From an uncultured Phycisphaerales bacterium (GTDB lineage: Bacteria; Planctomycetota; Phycisphaerae; Phycisphaerales; UBA1924), in contig CAIYWI010000103.1 of assembly GCA_903929885.1 (NCBI GenBank), positions 1 to 64,000 of the forward strand: a stretch of 64,000 bases of DNA, in the 5' to 3' direction. Positions 11,401-20,186 of this stretch are shown piece after piece (positions within the stretch are counted from its first letter, which is position 1; every line of letters starts with the position of its first letter). The notes beneath the pieces are model-generated. The model worked only from the letters and a program-made list of their open reading frames with translations, was not told where the DNA came from and made no database searches. The position numbers and the translations under genes were made by a program.

Positions 11401-14400
11401 CGAGCGGATCGGGAATACTCGCCGTAATATTGCCACTCGGTACCAGTCCACTGCCATGCATCGGACTTGATGCCCGCGCCGTAGCCGCCGAAAAGAACGG
11501 TGCTTCGGCGGCTGGGGTCATGCGCCATGGCCGCGGCGAATCGGGGCGAAGGGCCGCTGGTCGCGACCCGCGTCCAGGCCGAGCCGTCCCACTCCCACGT
11601 GTCGCCGAGCAGGTTCGAATCGGCCCCGAAGCCGCCGAAGAGCGTCACGCGGTTGCGGGCCGGATCGAACGCCATGCAATGCCCGCCGCGGGGCAAGGGA
11701 CCGGTCGTGGCGACACGGGTCCACACCGAACCGTTCCAGAGCCACGTATCTCCCAGGGATGTCGAATCGCTGGTCGTCGACTTGCCGCCAAAGAGCAGGA
11801 TGCCCGCCGAACCCATCGACACCATGGCATGATCGGAGCGTGCGGCAGGCCCGGGCGTATTCAGCTGCTGCCACGTTCCGTCAGTGAGTCGCCACGTATC
11901 GCTCAGGAATCGCCCGTTGCGATCGCGACCGCCGAAGACGATCGTGCCGCCGCCGACGGAGTCGAAGGCCTGCGCGTGCACCCAGCGGTTGGAGGCTTGG
12001 GTCGTTCCTCTTGAAGCCCACTCGCTCGGGCAGCCCGCCACCAGCACACGTGCCGAAGGCGACAGCGTCACATGGCACGGCGACGTCACTTCGAGGGCGT
12101 ACGTCCCCTGCTCCGCAAGCGTGATATTTCTAATCACCAAGGAAGAAGTCGTCGTGCCGCTGTACCTGCCCCCCTCGGTCAGCGGCTGGCCGTCGCGAAG
12201 CCACCGCAGGGTGTAGCGGCCATCGCCACCGACGCCATTGAACGCGCATGACAACGACATGGACGACCCGATGCTCGGATAGGTATCGGTGGGCGGATTG
12301 TAAAAGCTGGGCACGTAGTAGCGACTGACGGTCGCTGTCGTACTCCACGTGGAGCCGCACGCGTTGTAGACTTGGCACTGGTACGTGCCTTCTTCAGAAG
12401 GGCCGATGGCAAGTTCGGGGGTGTATACGCCGATCGAGGCACCGGACCGATGCCAATTGTAATACAGCGGCCCTTCACCAGTGACCGCGACGGCCAGCGT
12501 CGCCGGCACGCCACTGCAGAGATAGATATTCTGCGGTTGCTGCACGATACGGGGCAACGCCTTCATCCGCACGGTGCATGTCGATGTGATATTGACCCCG
12601 CAACGGTTCCGAACGATGCAGTCATAGACGCCAGCATCGGAGAGACCTTGGATGGGGAACTGCGAGGCATTGGCGTAGGGAGACGTCGAACTCGAAATCT
12701 CGATCCCATCCTTGCGCCACTGATACGTCACCGACTCCCCCGCCACCGAACTGACGTAGATCCAGTTCGTGCCCCCTTCGCACGGAGCCATTTCGGCGGG
12801 CGAAATCACTCCGCCGGGCATCGCGCCGTAGGTCAAGTAGGCGGCCTGAGAAACCGTGCTGTAGCACCGATTGGTGGCCTGACAGCTGTACCACCCGACA
12901 TCACCGGCTGCAAAGGAAGCGATGCTCAAGACCGGATTGGTGGCCTCTGGGATCAGTTGCCCATTCTTCAGCCACTGATACGCCACTGATCCATTGGCGG
13001 CTCCGGCTCGAAGCGTCGCCGCCGTTCCGTCGCAAACGTACGTCGACTGCGGTTGTTCCGTGAACACCGGTGGTCTTTCCACCACGAATCGGGCTGTTCT
13101 TGATCGGATCGTCCCGCCGCAGGCCTCGTAGATCTCGCAGTACACATCGCTCGTCGTGCCAACGTCGACATAGCTGCCGCCGCCCACGTTGGTTCCATTG
13201 ACGTACCACGCGTACGAAGTGCCATAGCCATTCTGCGGCTGAATCACGCCAATCGCCGCTCGACCGCTCCCACAAGCCGTGAGATCGTCCTGCGGCTGTG
13301 AATAGATAATTGGGCGACTCGTCGCCACCACCGCGTCGGCCAGCACCTCCATTCTCGCGTTCGCGCCGCCTGTCACGACGATCTGCTGCGTCGCGTCGTT
13401 GAAGCTCGCGGCTTGGGCCCAGCGAGGCGTCAATCCCCACGGCGGACTGCCGTACAGATTGGGAATGCCCCAGCCCGTCCATCCGCTTCCATCCCACACC
13501 CACGAGTCGTCAATCATCGACCCATTCGCGCCTCCAAACAGCATGATCCGGCCGATGGCTCCATTGAAGACCGCACTGCCGTAGTAGCGAGCAGGCGGGC
13601 CGCTCAGGGCCACCAGTCGCCATTGCGATCCATCCCATGTCCATGTATCGCCCTTGGGCGCGTCGCCGTATCCGCCGAAGAGCACGCAGTTGCCGGCCAC
13701 CGAGTCGTACGCCATGGCCGCCGCGAATCTCGCCTCGGGGCCCGAGGCGGCGATCTGCGTCCACGCGGTGCCATCCCACTCCCACACGTCGGAGAGCACA
13801 TTCGACGATGCGTCGAACCCGCCGAAGAGCACCACCCGAGTCCGTGCGGCGTCATACGCCATCGAGTGCCCGCCGCGAGCCGAAGGCCCTGTTGTCGCCA
13901 TCAGCGTCCATCCGGTGCCGTCCCACCGCCAGGTGTCGCCCATGCAGGTCGAATCATCGAGTTGGGTCTTGCCGCCGAAAAGCAGAACGCCCGCGGACCC
14001 CATCGACGCCATGGCATGATCGGACCGCGCCGAGGGACCGGCACCCTCGCGACGCAGCCACTGATCGTCCTTGAGGAGCCACGTGTCGCCGAGCATCTCG
14101 CCACGATCGTTTCGTCCGCCGAAGAGGAGCGTCCCGCCGTTGACCGCATCAAACGCCTGCGCATGCACCCATCGCGATCCGATGGGAAGCGGGCCTGTCG
14201 TCTCCGGAGAAAGCCTGATCCACGTCTGATTGCAGTTGCTGACACTCAGTGAGGCCGCAGTGCTCACGAGCGTCGTGCAGGCGTTCGACACGCGACAGGA
14301 ATACAAACCTTGGTCCGAGGCCTGGACTGACGAAATCTGAAGAACCGGCCCCGTGACTCCCGAGATTCGCCCGCCGTTTGCCAAGGGCCGACCGTTCCGC

Positions 14401-16085
14401 ATCCACGCATAGGTCACTGAACTGTCGCCCGACACGCCGACTCCAAAGCTGAGCGTGGCTCCCACGCCACTTCCTGTGGAACTCGGTTGCGAAACGATCT
14501 GAATCGGCGTCGTCACCACCAGCGTCGCGGCCTGCGACGTCGCCGCGCCGCAGCCGTTCTGAACGACGCAGTCGTAGGTACCGGCATCCCCCACGGTCAC
14601 CGTGCGGGTCAGGGTCGCCGCGTTGCTGTCGGGAATCACGACGCCGTTGCGCCTCCACATGTAGGTGAAGGGAGGCGTGCCGCTTGCAGCCACCGAGAAG
14701 TCTGCCGTCGACCCGGTGCACACCGTCGTCGAGACCGGTTGCGAGGCGATGGCAGGCCGCGTGGAACCGTTGAGTTCGAGCGTGGCGGGCGAGGTTGTCG
14801 CGCTCCCGCAGAGGTTGGTCGCGACGCAGTCGTAGCTCCCCGCCTCCGAAGCGGTCGTCGCCGCGATCGTCAGCGTGCTGCCCGTGGCGCCGGCGATGGC
14901 CTGCCCGTTCCTCCTCCACTGGAGCGACGGTGCGGGCGAACCCGAGAAGGACGCCGTGAACTGCGCCTGGTTTCCTTCGCAGACGCTCCGCGAGACCGGA
15001 GCCGTGACGACAACCGGGGCGGCATGGAGCGCCAGCGTCGCCGCGGAACTCGTCACCGAGCCGCACAAACTCGTCACGACGCAGTCGTAGCTCCCGGCAT
15101 CAGCGGCCTGCACGGCGGCGAGGGTCAATCTCGAGGCGGTCGCCCCGGGGATCTCGACACCACCGCGTCGCCACTGAAACGTCGGATTCAGGCCCGCCGT
15201 CCCGATCTCGAACGTGACGGGCGCACCAGGGCACACCGTCGTCGATGCGGGCTGGCTCACGATGCCGACGCAGCCGACGGTGACCGATGCATCCGTCACT
15301 TGGACCGCCGCCCTGATCGATCCGAAGTTGTCGGTGTTGCTGGCGAACCAGGAGGCCTCTCTCGCCCCGGTGGTCGCGTTGCGGGTCATCCCGACCGTCG
15401 GCGCGCTGAAGACGAGCGTGCGGGGCGACTGGTCCGAACTCAGGGTGACGGCGAACCTCGCGAGCACGACGTTGCCGATGGCCGGGTTGAACGTCGGATC
15501 CGCCGTCGTGACCAGCGAGAAGCCCTTCTGCACGCAGGCGAGTCCGCCCGCGCCATTGAAGTTGTTGGCCGCCGACGTCCCGGACGTGAAACCCTGGCCA
15601 ACCCAGTTCGTGATGGTGGTTCTCGCCACGCGGAGGTAGTTCACGCCGCTGAACAACTGCGTGTGTCCACGATACGGATCGCTGGTGGTCGCGCCAGTCG
15701 ATGCAAATGGAATGATGCGCCCGAATCCCGAGGATTCCGGCACGGCACCGCCGTTGGTGTTGTTTCCGCTCGCGGCAAATGGCAACAGCGCGTCCTGCCC
15801 GGCCTGCCAACCGCTCACGGTGGGCTGGAATGTCAGATTCGCGAAACCGGTCGGCGTGGCCGTCGTGCCGTTGGCGTCGAACGACACCTTGTAGCGAAAC
15901 AGCAGCGTGGTGCCCGGCACTACCACACGATGGTCGCTCGACCAACTCAGGCCATCGAGCGAGGTCTCGACCTGCATTCGAGTGATCTGCGCCTGCGTGA
16001 TCCCAGCGGTGCCGGAAAGACACGCCATTGCCGCCAGCATGCGCATGCCAAACCAGTGGCCCGCCGCCGCTCCATCCCGCTTCAT
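8406..16085 (-). CDS. Giant secreted Ig-like / kelch repeat protein with C-terminal dockerin-like domain (~2560 aa)
   Basis: Signal peptide (MKRDGAAAGHWFGMRMLAAMACLSGTAGITQA), many Ig-like units (QPxxxxxCxGxxxxFxVxAxGxxPxxxQWRRNGxxIxGAxxxxLxIxxxxxxDAGSYDCVVxNxCGSVTS), two kelch blocks, and C-terminal DYNLDGGIDGTDAEEF...DANMDGGIDGADVSVFFDAWESGC. GTG 16094 and the longer ORF start 16133 are alternatives. Confidence 0.9.
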   Translation of the reverse strand: MKRDGAAAGHWFGMRMLAAMACLSGTAGITQAQITRMQVETSLDGLSWSSDHRVVVPGTTLLFRYKVSFDANGTTATPTGFANLTFQPTVSGWQAGQDALLPFAASGNNTNGGAVPESSGFGRIIPFASTGATTSDPYRGHTQLFSGVNYLRVARTTITNWVGQGFTSGTSAANNFNGAGGLACVQKGFSLVTTADPTFNPAIGNVVLARFAVTLSSDQSPRTLVFSAPTVGMTRNATTGAREASWFASNTDNFGSIRAAVQVTDASVTVGCVGIVSQPASTTVCPGAPVTFEIGTAGLNPTFQWRRGGVEIPGATASRLTLAAVQAADAGSYDCVVTSLCGSVTSSAATLALHAAPVVVTAPVSRSVCEGNQAQFTASFSGSPAPSLQWRRNGQAIAGATGSTLTIAATTASEAGSYDCVATNLCGSATTSPATLELNGSTRPAIASQPVSTTVCTGSTADFSVAASGTPPFTYMWRRNGVVIPDSNAATLTRTVTVGDAGTYDCVVQNGCGAATSQAATLVVTTPIQIVSQPSSTGSGVGATLSFGVGVSGDSSVTYAWMRNGRPLANGGRISGVTGPVLQISSVQASDQGLYSCRVSNACTTLVSTAASLSVSNCNQTWIRLSPETTGPLPIGSRWVHAQAFDAVNGGTLLFGGRNDRGEMLGDTWLLKDDQWLRREGAGPSARSDHAMASMGSAGVLLFGGKTQLDDSTCMGDTWRWDGTGWTLMATTGPSARGGHSMAYDAARTRVVLFGGFDASSNVLSDVWEWDGTAWTQIAASGPEARFAAAMAYDSVAGNCVLFGGYGDAPKGDTWTWDGSQWRLVALSGPPARYYGSAVFNGAIGRIMLFGGANGSMIDDSWVWDGSGWTGWGIPNLYGSPPWGLTPRWAQAASFNDATQQIVVTGGANARMEVLADAVVATSRPIIYSQPQDDLTACGSGRAAIGVIQPQNGYGTSYAWYVNGTNVGGGSYVDVGTTSDVYCEIYEACGGTIRSRTARFVVERPPVFTEQPQSTYVCDGTAATLRAGAANGSVAYQWLKNGQLIPEATNPVLSIASFAAGDVGWYSCQATNRCYSTVSQAAYLTYGAMPGGVISPAEMAPCEGGTNWIYVSSVAGESVTYQWRKDGIEISSSTSPYANASQFPIQGLSDAGVYDCIVRNRCGVNITSTCTVRMKALPRIVQQPQNIYLCSGVPATLAVAVTGEGPLYYNWHRSGASIGVYTPELAIGPSEEGTYQCQVYNACGSTWSTTATVSRYYVPSFYNPPTDTYPSIGSSMSLSCAFNGVGGDGRYTLRWLRDGQPLTEGGRYSGTTTSSLVIRNITLAEQGTYALEVTSPCHVTLSPSARVLVAGCPSEWASRGTTQASNRWVHAQAFDSVGGGTIVFGGRDRNGRFLSDTWRLTDGTWQQLNTPGPAARSDHAMVSMGSAGILLFGGKSTTSDSTSLGDTWLWNGSVWTRVATTGPLPRGGHCMAFDPARNRVTLFGGFGADSNLLGDTWEWDGSAWTRVATSGPSPRFAAAMAHDPSRRSTVLFGGYGAGIKSDAWQWTGTEWQYYGEYSRSARYYATAAYDDVQNGIVLYGGIGTSGVVTAETLWRATSWQDPSRSASSPTARWTHAMSYDPGTRRMVITGGAGFGLTRFNDTWELTDLPIILSQPVNAYACAGGGGASFTVVANGPTTLSYQWRRNGEAIDGANASVLSIPSITSDDMGSYDCVVSTPCGSVTSAAATLSVSLPPVFSAMPQATTACPGSSVTFSVAASGLPAPTLQWRRNGVAIPGAVGATYTIASAGDADAASYDCVATNPCQQVVSDVAVLTLHQPAAIVSQPMAVESCPGGTVEFSVVATGSPAPTFQWRRDGVPIPGETASVLTIAAVGAGDAAGYDCVVSNVCSTVTSSTAALAVTTPVAIVSGPASTAACDGAAYTFSVTASGSTPMTYQWRRNGVAIAGATAATLTATASAADAGSYDCVVGNRCGSVTSAAGSLTVDSVPLVTSQPVARAACPGESVTFSIEATGAGPVTFQWRRDGQAIAGATASAFTLSSASAGDGGSYDCIATNRCGSSTSASATLTVNSAPVVVASPASTATCLGSSVQFSVSASGSPAPTFAWKRNGAIIPGQVESTLAIASVQAGDAGDYVCIVTNACGSATSGTATLTVRTPVTITTSPSPVTACDSASVSFSVSASGTGPLTYQWRRNGGAVVGQTAATLQLSAASGLAGVYDCVVSNMCGSVTSSPATLTVESAPSIATQPMDAGACIGQPASFTVVATGAAPLRYQWRRNGSAVAGATDASFMLGSVTQADGGSYDCVVSNRCGSVTSSAATLTLYSGIEITTQPSPAPLIVGTTASFSVGVSSGEPVTYQWRKGGTALVNGGRVSGATSAQLTIASIVAGDEASYDCVVTGRCGSVTSNPAMLTCRPVFTQQPIGGDYIARSTVQLSATVATSGSVTYRWRKDGLNLFNSSIYLGVSTPTLTINSTDPSQSGDYQLVATKSCGSMTSDIATLNFTCLGDYNLDGGIDGTDAEEFMLAWEQGAETADANMDGGIDGADVSVFFDAWESGC

Positions 16086-16259
16086 CGAATTCACGTGGCC
16101 TCCCTCGCGTGTGCAGTCGCCCGTCCAAGCCAAGTTCGAAACTACTTACGGGCCCATGTTATCCACCGGACCCATTTCAAACCACATGATCCTTTTGTCC
16201 CATAATGATTTATCGAGCGAACCGACGCACAATACTCCCCGACGTGCGACCAGCCATCA

Positions 16260-16281
16260 CACTGACAACTGTGTGTCAGTG
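16260..16281. promoter_or_regulatory. Inverted repeat CACTGACA-N6-TGTCAGTG, possible operator
   Basis: Perfect 8-bp arms, centred about 30 bp upstream of the -35 hexamer. Confidence 0.4.
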
Positions 16282-16298
16282 CGTTCAAACCTACGCCC

Positions 16299-16327
16299 TT
16301 GACACGTCGAACCAGTTTGGCGATAAT
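16299..16327 (+). promoter_or_regulatory. Candidate sigma70-type promoter: TTGACA - 17 bp - GATAAT
   Basis: TTGACA at 16299-16304, GATAAT at 16322-16327, exactly 17-bp spacer; upstream of 16571..16807 and 16919..17809. Confidence 0.6.
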
Positions 16328-16394
16328 GTCCCTTGCATCCTGAGTCCCGGGCCGCCTCAAAGCCCGGGCAGCAACCGAGCCGCTCCCGCATGAC

Positions 16395-16465
16395 GGGACG
16401 TGCCACGGTGCTGAGGCCGGCCCTGCAAGGGCTTGATGCGGCGTAGGGGTCGACGGCACGTGCCC
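16395..16465 (+). ncRNA. Candidate structured 5' leader element
   Basis: GGGACGTGCC (16395-16404) can pair with GGCACGT-g-CCC (16455-16465), enclosing a 50-nt region with an internal GGCCC/GGGC-type hairpin; lies between the candidate promoter and the start at 16571. Confidence 0.3.
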
Positions 16466-16570
16466 GAGATCACCTTCTGCACAAGTGTCACCGTCGTTCG
16501 GTGGCGATTTCCCTCTTTCGCCGGCGGCTCTCGATGCCTCACGACCCCCACGGGTCAAGGAGTGCATCGC

Positions 16571-16807
16571 ATGACCGCTTCGTCTTCGTCGTCCAATTCG
16601 TCCGGCAGCCGCCCCCAGGGCGACGCCACCCCCACCCCCGCCCACCAGCCGCCGCCGTCGGCGCAACCGCCCACGCAGAGCGGGCCGCCGCCGGCGAGCG
16701 ACCAGCACTTGCGCAACCTGCTGCTGCAGATGTTCAGCAGGACGGACCTGCCTTTCGCGCAGGATCCGCCGTCCACGCCCGACAAGAAGCACTCGCCCAA
16801 GTCCTGA
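16571..16807 (+). CDS. Small Pro/Ser-rich hypothetical protein (78 aa)
   Basis: MTASSSSSNSSGSRPQGDATPTPAHQPPPSAQPP...DQHLRNLLLQMFSRTDLPFAQ...; AAGGAG 8 nt upstream of ATG. Confidence 0.5.
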   Translation: MTASSSSSNSSGSRPQGDATPTPAHQPPPSAQPPTQSGPPPASDQHLRNLLLQMFSRTDLPFAQDPPSTPDKKHSPKS

Positions 16808-16918
16808 GGGTCGGTGTCGACCAATCTCGCCCATGACCGTGCGGGCCCAGTCGCCTCGCACCGGGTGTCGCTCGCGCAGGCGACGCCTCACCCGCTCACG
16901 CCGCTCAAGGAGCGTTCC

Positions 16919-17809
16919 ATGTCAGCCACGCCTCATGACCGCAGTTCCTCGACCCCAGACCTCGGTTCGGCGTTCGACGCCGAAGCCCAGGAGTGGGAAT
17001 CCCTTTCCGAACCTCAACTCGTCGCGGCAGCGTTCGTCCGCATCCTCGACTTCGCGAGGACGCCGTCGGATGACGGATTTGTCCCCGTCGAAGCGCTCTA
17101 CCGAATCGTCGTCCGCCGCCTCAGCGTCGAGCAGCGGCTGATGCTCGAGTCCAGAGTGTGCGAGTATATCTGCGAAGTGCCCCGCTACGCCCTGGCGTTG
17201 CTGGTCCTGACGCTCATGGAGCCCGACCCCCGCGTGAGTTCGACCGCGGCCATCGACTTCACCATGGTCATGCCCCGGATCAAGGGCGATCCGCTCACGG
17301 GACCCAACCTGCTGGCGCACGACCTCAGGTCCGGTTCGCTCACGCCAGGGCAGCAACGCGCCGTCCTGACGGGGCTGGTGCTGCTGGGCGATGAACGCGT
17401 GCTGCCGCTGGTGAGAGGAGGGTGGCGTTTGCTCGAGGCGCCGGAGGAGCGTCGCCTGCTCGCCGCCGCCGCGTCCGGGAGCGTCTCGACGCTCCTCATC
17501 GAGTTCCTGCTCGATTGGCTCGAGCACACAACCGACGAGCGCGACATTGGCGCCATCGCCGGAGCCATGGTCCGCATGCCTGCGATTTCCCGCCACGGCG
17601 GCGTGGTGCGGGAGGAACGCACGTTCCCCGCCTCGGAGGCCGAGAAGCGAGGCGACTCGCCCATCCGCTACCTCGCCATGTGGCAGTTCGACGAGTACCT
17701 CGAGGTGATTCGCCCTCGTCTGGAAGCGGCGATCGCGAGGGAGCCCGAACCCAAGGTGCTACCCGCGATCATCGAGGCCTGGTCGTTGGGCGCGCAGTCG
17801 GCCGCGTGA
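16919..17809 (+). CDS. Hypothetical helical-repeat-like cytoplasmic protein (296 aa)
   Basis: MSATPHDRSSSTPDLGSAFDAEAQEWESLSEPQLVAAAF...; AAGGAG 7 nt upstream of ATG 16919; helix-rich. Confidence 0.7.
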   Translation: MSATPHDRSSSTPDLGSAFDAEAQEWESLSEPQLVAAAFVRILDFARTPSDDGFVPVEALYRIVVRRLSVEQRLMLESRVCEYICEVPRYALALLVLTLMEPDPRVSSTAAIDFTMVMPRIKGDPLTGPNLLAHDLRSGSLTPGQQRAVLTGLVLLGDERVLPLVRGGWRLLEAPEERRLLAAAASGSVSTLLIEFLLDWLEHTTDERDIGAIAGAMVRMPAISRHGGVVREERTFPASEAEKRGDSPIRYLAMWQFDEYLEVIRPRLEAAIAREPEPKVLPAIIEAWSLGAQSAA

Positions 17810-17856
17810 TCGGCGCGGGCCGAATCGACATGGGCAGGATCGACGGGACGCCCGGG

Positions 17857-17884
17857 GCGGGGAGCGTGAGGGGGCGCTCCCCGC
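17857..17884. terminator. Hairpin between convergent genes (no clear U-tract)
   Basis: GCGGGGAGCG-TGAGGGGG-CGCTCCCCGC, 10-bp perfect stem in the gap between 17809 (+) and 17903 (-). Confidence 0.5.
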
Positions 17885-17902
17885 TCCGGTGCGGCGGACG
17901 GG

Positions 17903-18685
17903 TCATCCGCCCCACCGCTTCCACGGCGCATGGCCGGAGTTCCACAAGTCCTCGAGCAGCATCTTTTCCCGCAGCGTGTCCATGGGCTGCCAGAAGCCGC
18001 CGTGCTCGAAGGCCATCAGTTGGCCCGACGAGGCGAGTTGTTCCATCGGCGCCCGCTCCCATGAGATGCCATCACCTTCAACCAAGTCGAGCGAGGCGGG
18101 CTCGAGCACGAAGAAGCCGCCGTTGATCCATGCGTCGCCCCGCGGGGGCTTCTCGCGAATCACGTTGACCTTGCCGCCCTCCACGTCCAGCACGCCGAAG
18201 CGGCCCGGCGGGTTGACGGCCGTCACGGTCGCGAGTTTGCCGTGCGAACGGTGGAAGGCGATCGACGCCGCGATGTCGACGTCGGCCAGTCCGTCGCCGT
18301 AGGTCATGCAGAAGGTGCCATCGAGGTGCGACCGGACCCTTTTCAGCCGCCCGCCCGTCATCGTCTCGAGCCCGGTGTCGATCAGGGTCACCCGCCATGG
18401 CTCCGACTGGTTGCTGTGCACCTGCATGGAGCCGGCCTGCAGATCGAAGGTCACGTCGCAGCCGTGCAGGAAGTAGTTGTGGAAATACTCCTTCACGACA
18501 TGGGCCTTGTAGCCAAGACAGATCACGAAGTCGTTGATGCCGAACGACCCGTAGAGCTTCATGATGTGCCAGAGGATCGGCTTGCCGCCGATGAGCACCA
18601 TGGGCTTGGGGATGCGATCGGTCTCTTCCGAGAGTCGCGTGCCCATGCCGCCCGCGAGAATCACCGCCTTCATTCGACTGGTCAT
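17903..18685 (-). CDS. rfbF: Glucose-1-phosphate cytidylyltransferase
   Basis: MKAVILAGGMGTRLSEETDRIPKPMVLIGGKPILWHIMKLYGSFGINDFVICLGYKAHVVKEYFHNYFLHGCDVTFDLQ; classic RfbF sequence. Confidence 0.95.
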   Translation of the reverse strand: MTSRMKAVILAGGMGTRLSEETDRIPKPMVLIGGKPILWHIMKLYGSFGINDFVICLGYKAHVVKEYFHNYFLHGCDVTFDLQAGSMQVHSNQSEPWRVTLIDTGLETMTGGRLKRVRSHLDGTFCMTYGDGLADVDIAASIAFHRSHGKLATVTAVNPPGRFGVLDVEGGKVNVIREKPPRGDAWINGGFFVLEPASLDLVEGDGISWERAPMEQLASSGQLMAFEHGGFWQPMDTLREKMLLEDLWNSGHAPWKRWGG

Positions 18686-18740
18686 CGTGCGACAAGCGTA
18701 GTGAGCGATCCCGCGTCGCATCCGGAGACGGGTGCGTTGC

Positions 18741-20063
18741 TCAAGCTCGCCTGACCAGGTCGAGCAGCACGGCAATCATGTAGTCTCGCCTTGCCTGATC
18801 GATGCCCGGCCACACGCCGATCCAGAAGGCGTCGTTCATGATCTTGTCCGTGTGCGTCAGTTCGCCGTGCACGCGGAAGTCGACGCCCTTGAAGGCCGGC
18901 TGACGAGCGAGATTGCCCGCGAAGAGCAGCCTCGTGCCGATCTTGCGATCCTCGAGGTGCTTGACCACCTCGCGGCGCTTGAGGGGCGAGCCGTCGCGGA
19001 TCGTCAGCAGGTACCCGAACCAGCTCGGATCGGCCCCCGGCGTCGCCTTGGGCAGGATGAAGTGCTCCTCCAACCCGCCCGCCCTGAACGCCTCGGTCAA
19101 CAACCTGAAGTTCTCGCGACGCTTGGCGATGAAGCCCGGCAGCTTCTCGAGTTGGCTCAGCCCCACCGCCGCCTGCATGTCGCTCACCTTGAGGTTGTAC
19201 CCCAGGTGCGAATAGATGTACTTGTGGTCGTAGCCCAAGGGCAGGTCGCCCAGTTGCCAGTCGAACCGCCGGTTGCAGGTATTGTCCTTGCCCGGCGGAC
19301 ACCAGCAATCCCGGCCCCAGTCACGCAGACTCTCGATGATCCGCTTGAGGCCGCCGTGGTCCGTCATCACCGCGCCGCCCTCGCCCATCGTGATGTGGTG
19401 GGCCGGATAGAACGACAGCGTCGCCGCGTCGCCGAAGGTGCCGATGCCTTTGCCCTTGTACGTCGCGCCGAAGGCGTCGCAGCAGTCCTCGATCAGCCAC
19501 AGCCCCCGCTCGCGGCAGAGCGCCGTCACCGCGTCGAGATCGAACGGGTTGCCGAGCGAATGCGCGATCATCACCGCCCGCGTCCGGGGCGTCACCGCCT
19601 CTGCCAACCTCGCCACGTTCACGTTGTGCGTCTCGGGGTCGACATCCACGAACACCGGCACGCACCCGTGCTGCACGATCGGCGCCACCGTCGTCGGGAA
19701 CCCCGCCGCCACCGTCAAGACCTCGTCCCCCGGCCTCACCCGCGGCTTGTCGAACTTGTCGCCGATCAAGGGGCTCGTCAGCGACGCGAAGGCCAGCAGG
19801 TTCGCCGCCGAACCCGACACCGTCAGCCGCGCATGACGCGTTCCGAAGACCTCCGCCAGCCGCGACTCGAACCGGTCGCCGAACCGACCCATCGTGAGCC
19901 ACATGTCGAGACTGGCGTCGACCAGATGCACGAGATCGTCGGCATCCAGCACCTTGCCCGTCACCGGGATGTACGTCTCGCCCGGCACGAATGCGGCCGC
20001 AGGCTTGGCGGCGTGAAACTGGCGGCACTGATCGAGAATGAGTTGTCGCTGGATCTCCGACAT
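18741..20063 (-). CDS. rfbH: CDP-4-keto-6-deoxyglucose-3-dehydrase type aminotransferase-fold protein (RfbH)
   Basis: MSEIQRQLILDQCRQFHAAKPAAAFVPGETYIPVTGKVLDADDLVHLVDASLDMWLTMGRFGDRFE...; RfbH-type PLP-fold enzyme next to rfbF. Confidence 0.92.
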   Translation of the reverse strand: MSEIQRQLILDQCRQFHAAKPAAAFVPGETYIPVTGKVLDADDLVHLVDASLDMWLTMGRFGDRFESRLAEVFGTRHARLTVSGSAANLLAFASLTSPLIGDKFDKPRVRPGDEVLTVAAGFPTTVAPIVQHGCVPVFVDVDPETHNVNVARLAEAVTPRTRAVMIAHSLGNPFDLDAVTALCRERGLWLIEDCCDAFGATYKGKGIGTFGDAATLSFYPAHHITMGEGGAVMTDHGGLKRIIESLRDWGRDCWCPPGKDNTCNRRFDWQLGDLPLGYDHKYIYSHLGYNLKVSDMQAAVGLSQLEKLPGFIAKRRENFRLLTEAFRAGGLEEHFILPKATPGADPSWFGYLLTIRDGSPLKRREVVKHLEDRKIGTRLLFAGNLARQPAFKGVDFRVHGELTHTDKIMNDAFWIGVWPGIDQARRDYMIAVLLDLVRRA

Positions 20064-20186
20064 CGGGGACCGATGGTAGCGACTTCCCGCTCACCCTCGC
20101 GCGGGTTCATGAACCGGCCGCGAGCCGCCGCCTGACATAGTCCCGCACCGCCGCCTCCAGCCGCGGATCGACCATCCGCACCGCCT

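Noticed and set aside
16395-16465. TPP-riboswitch-like words (GGTGCTGAGG ... GGCGTAGGGG)
   Set aside because: Order and central GAUC-N-UAAU helix expected for THI-box are not present; kept only as an unnamed structured leader.
18732-20135. 467-aa plus ORF
   Set aside because: Antisense to rfbH; shadow composition.
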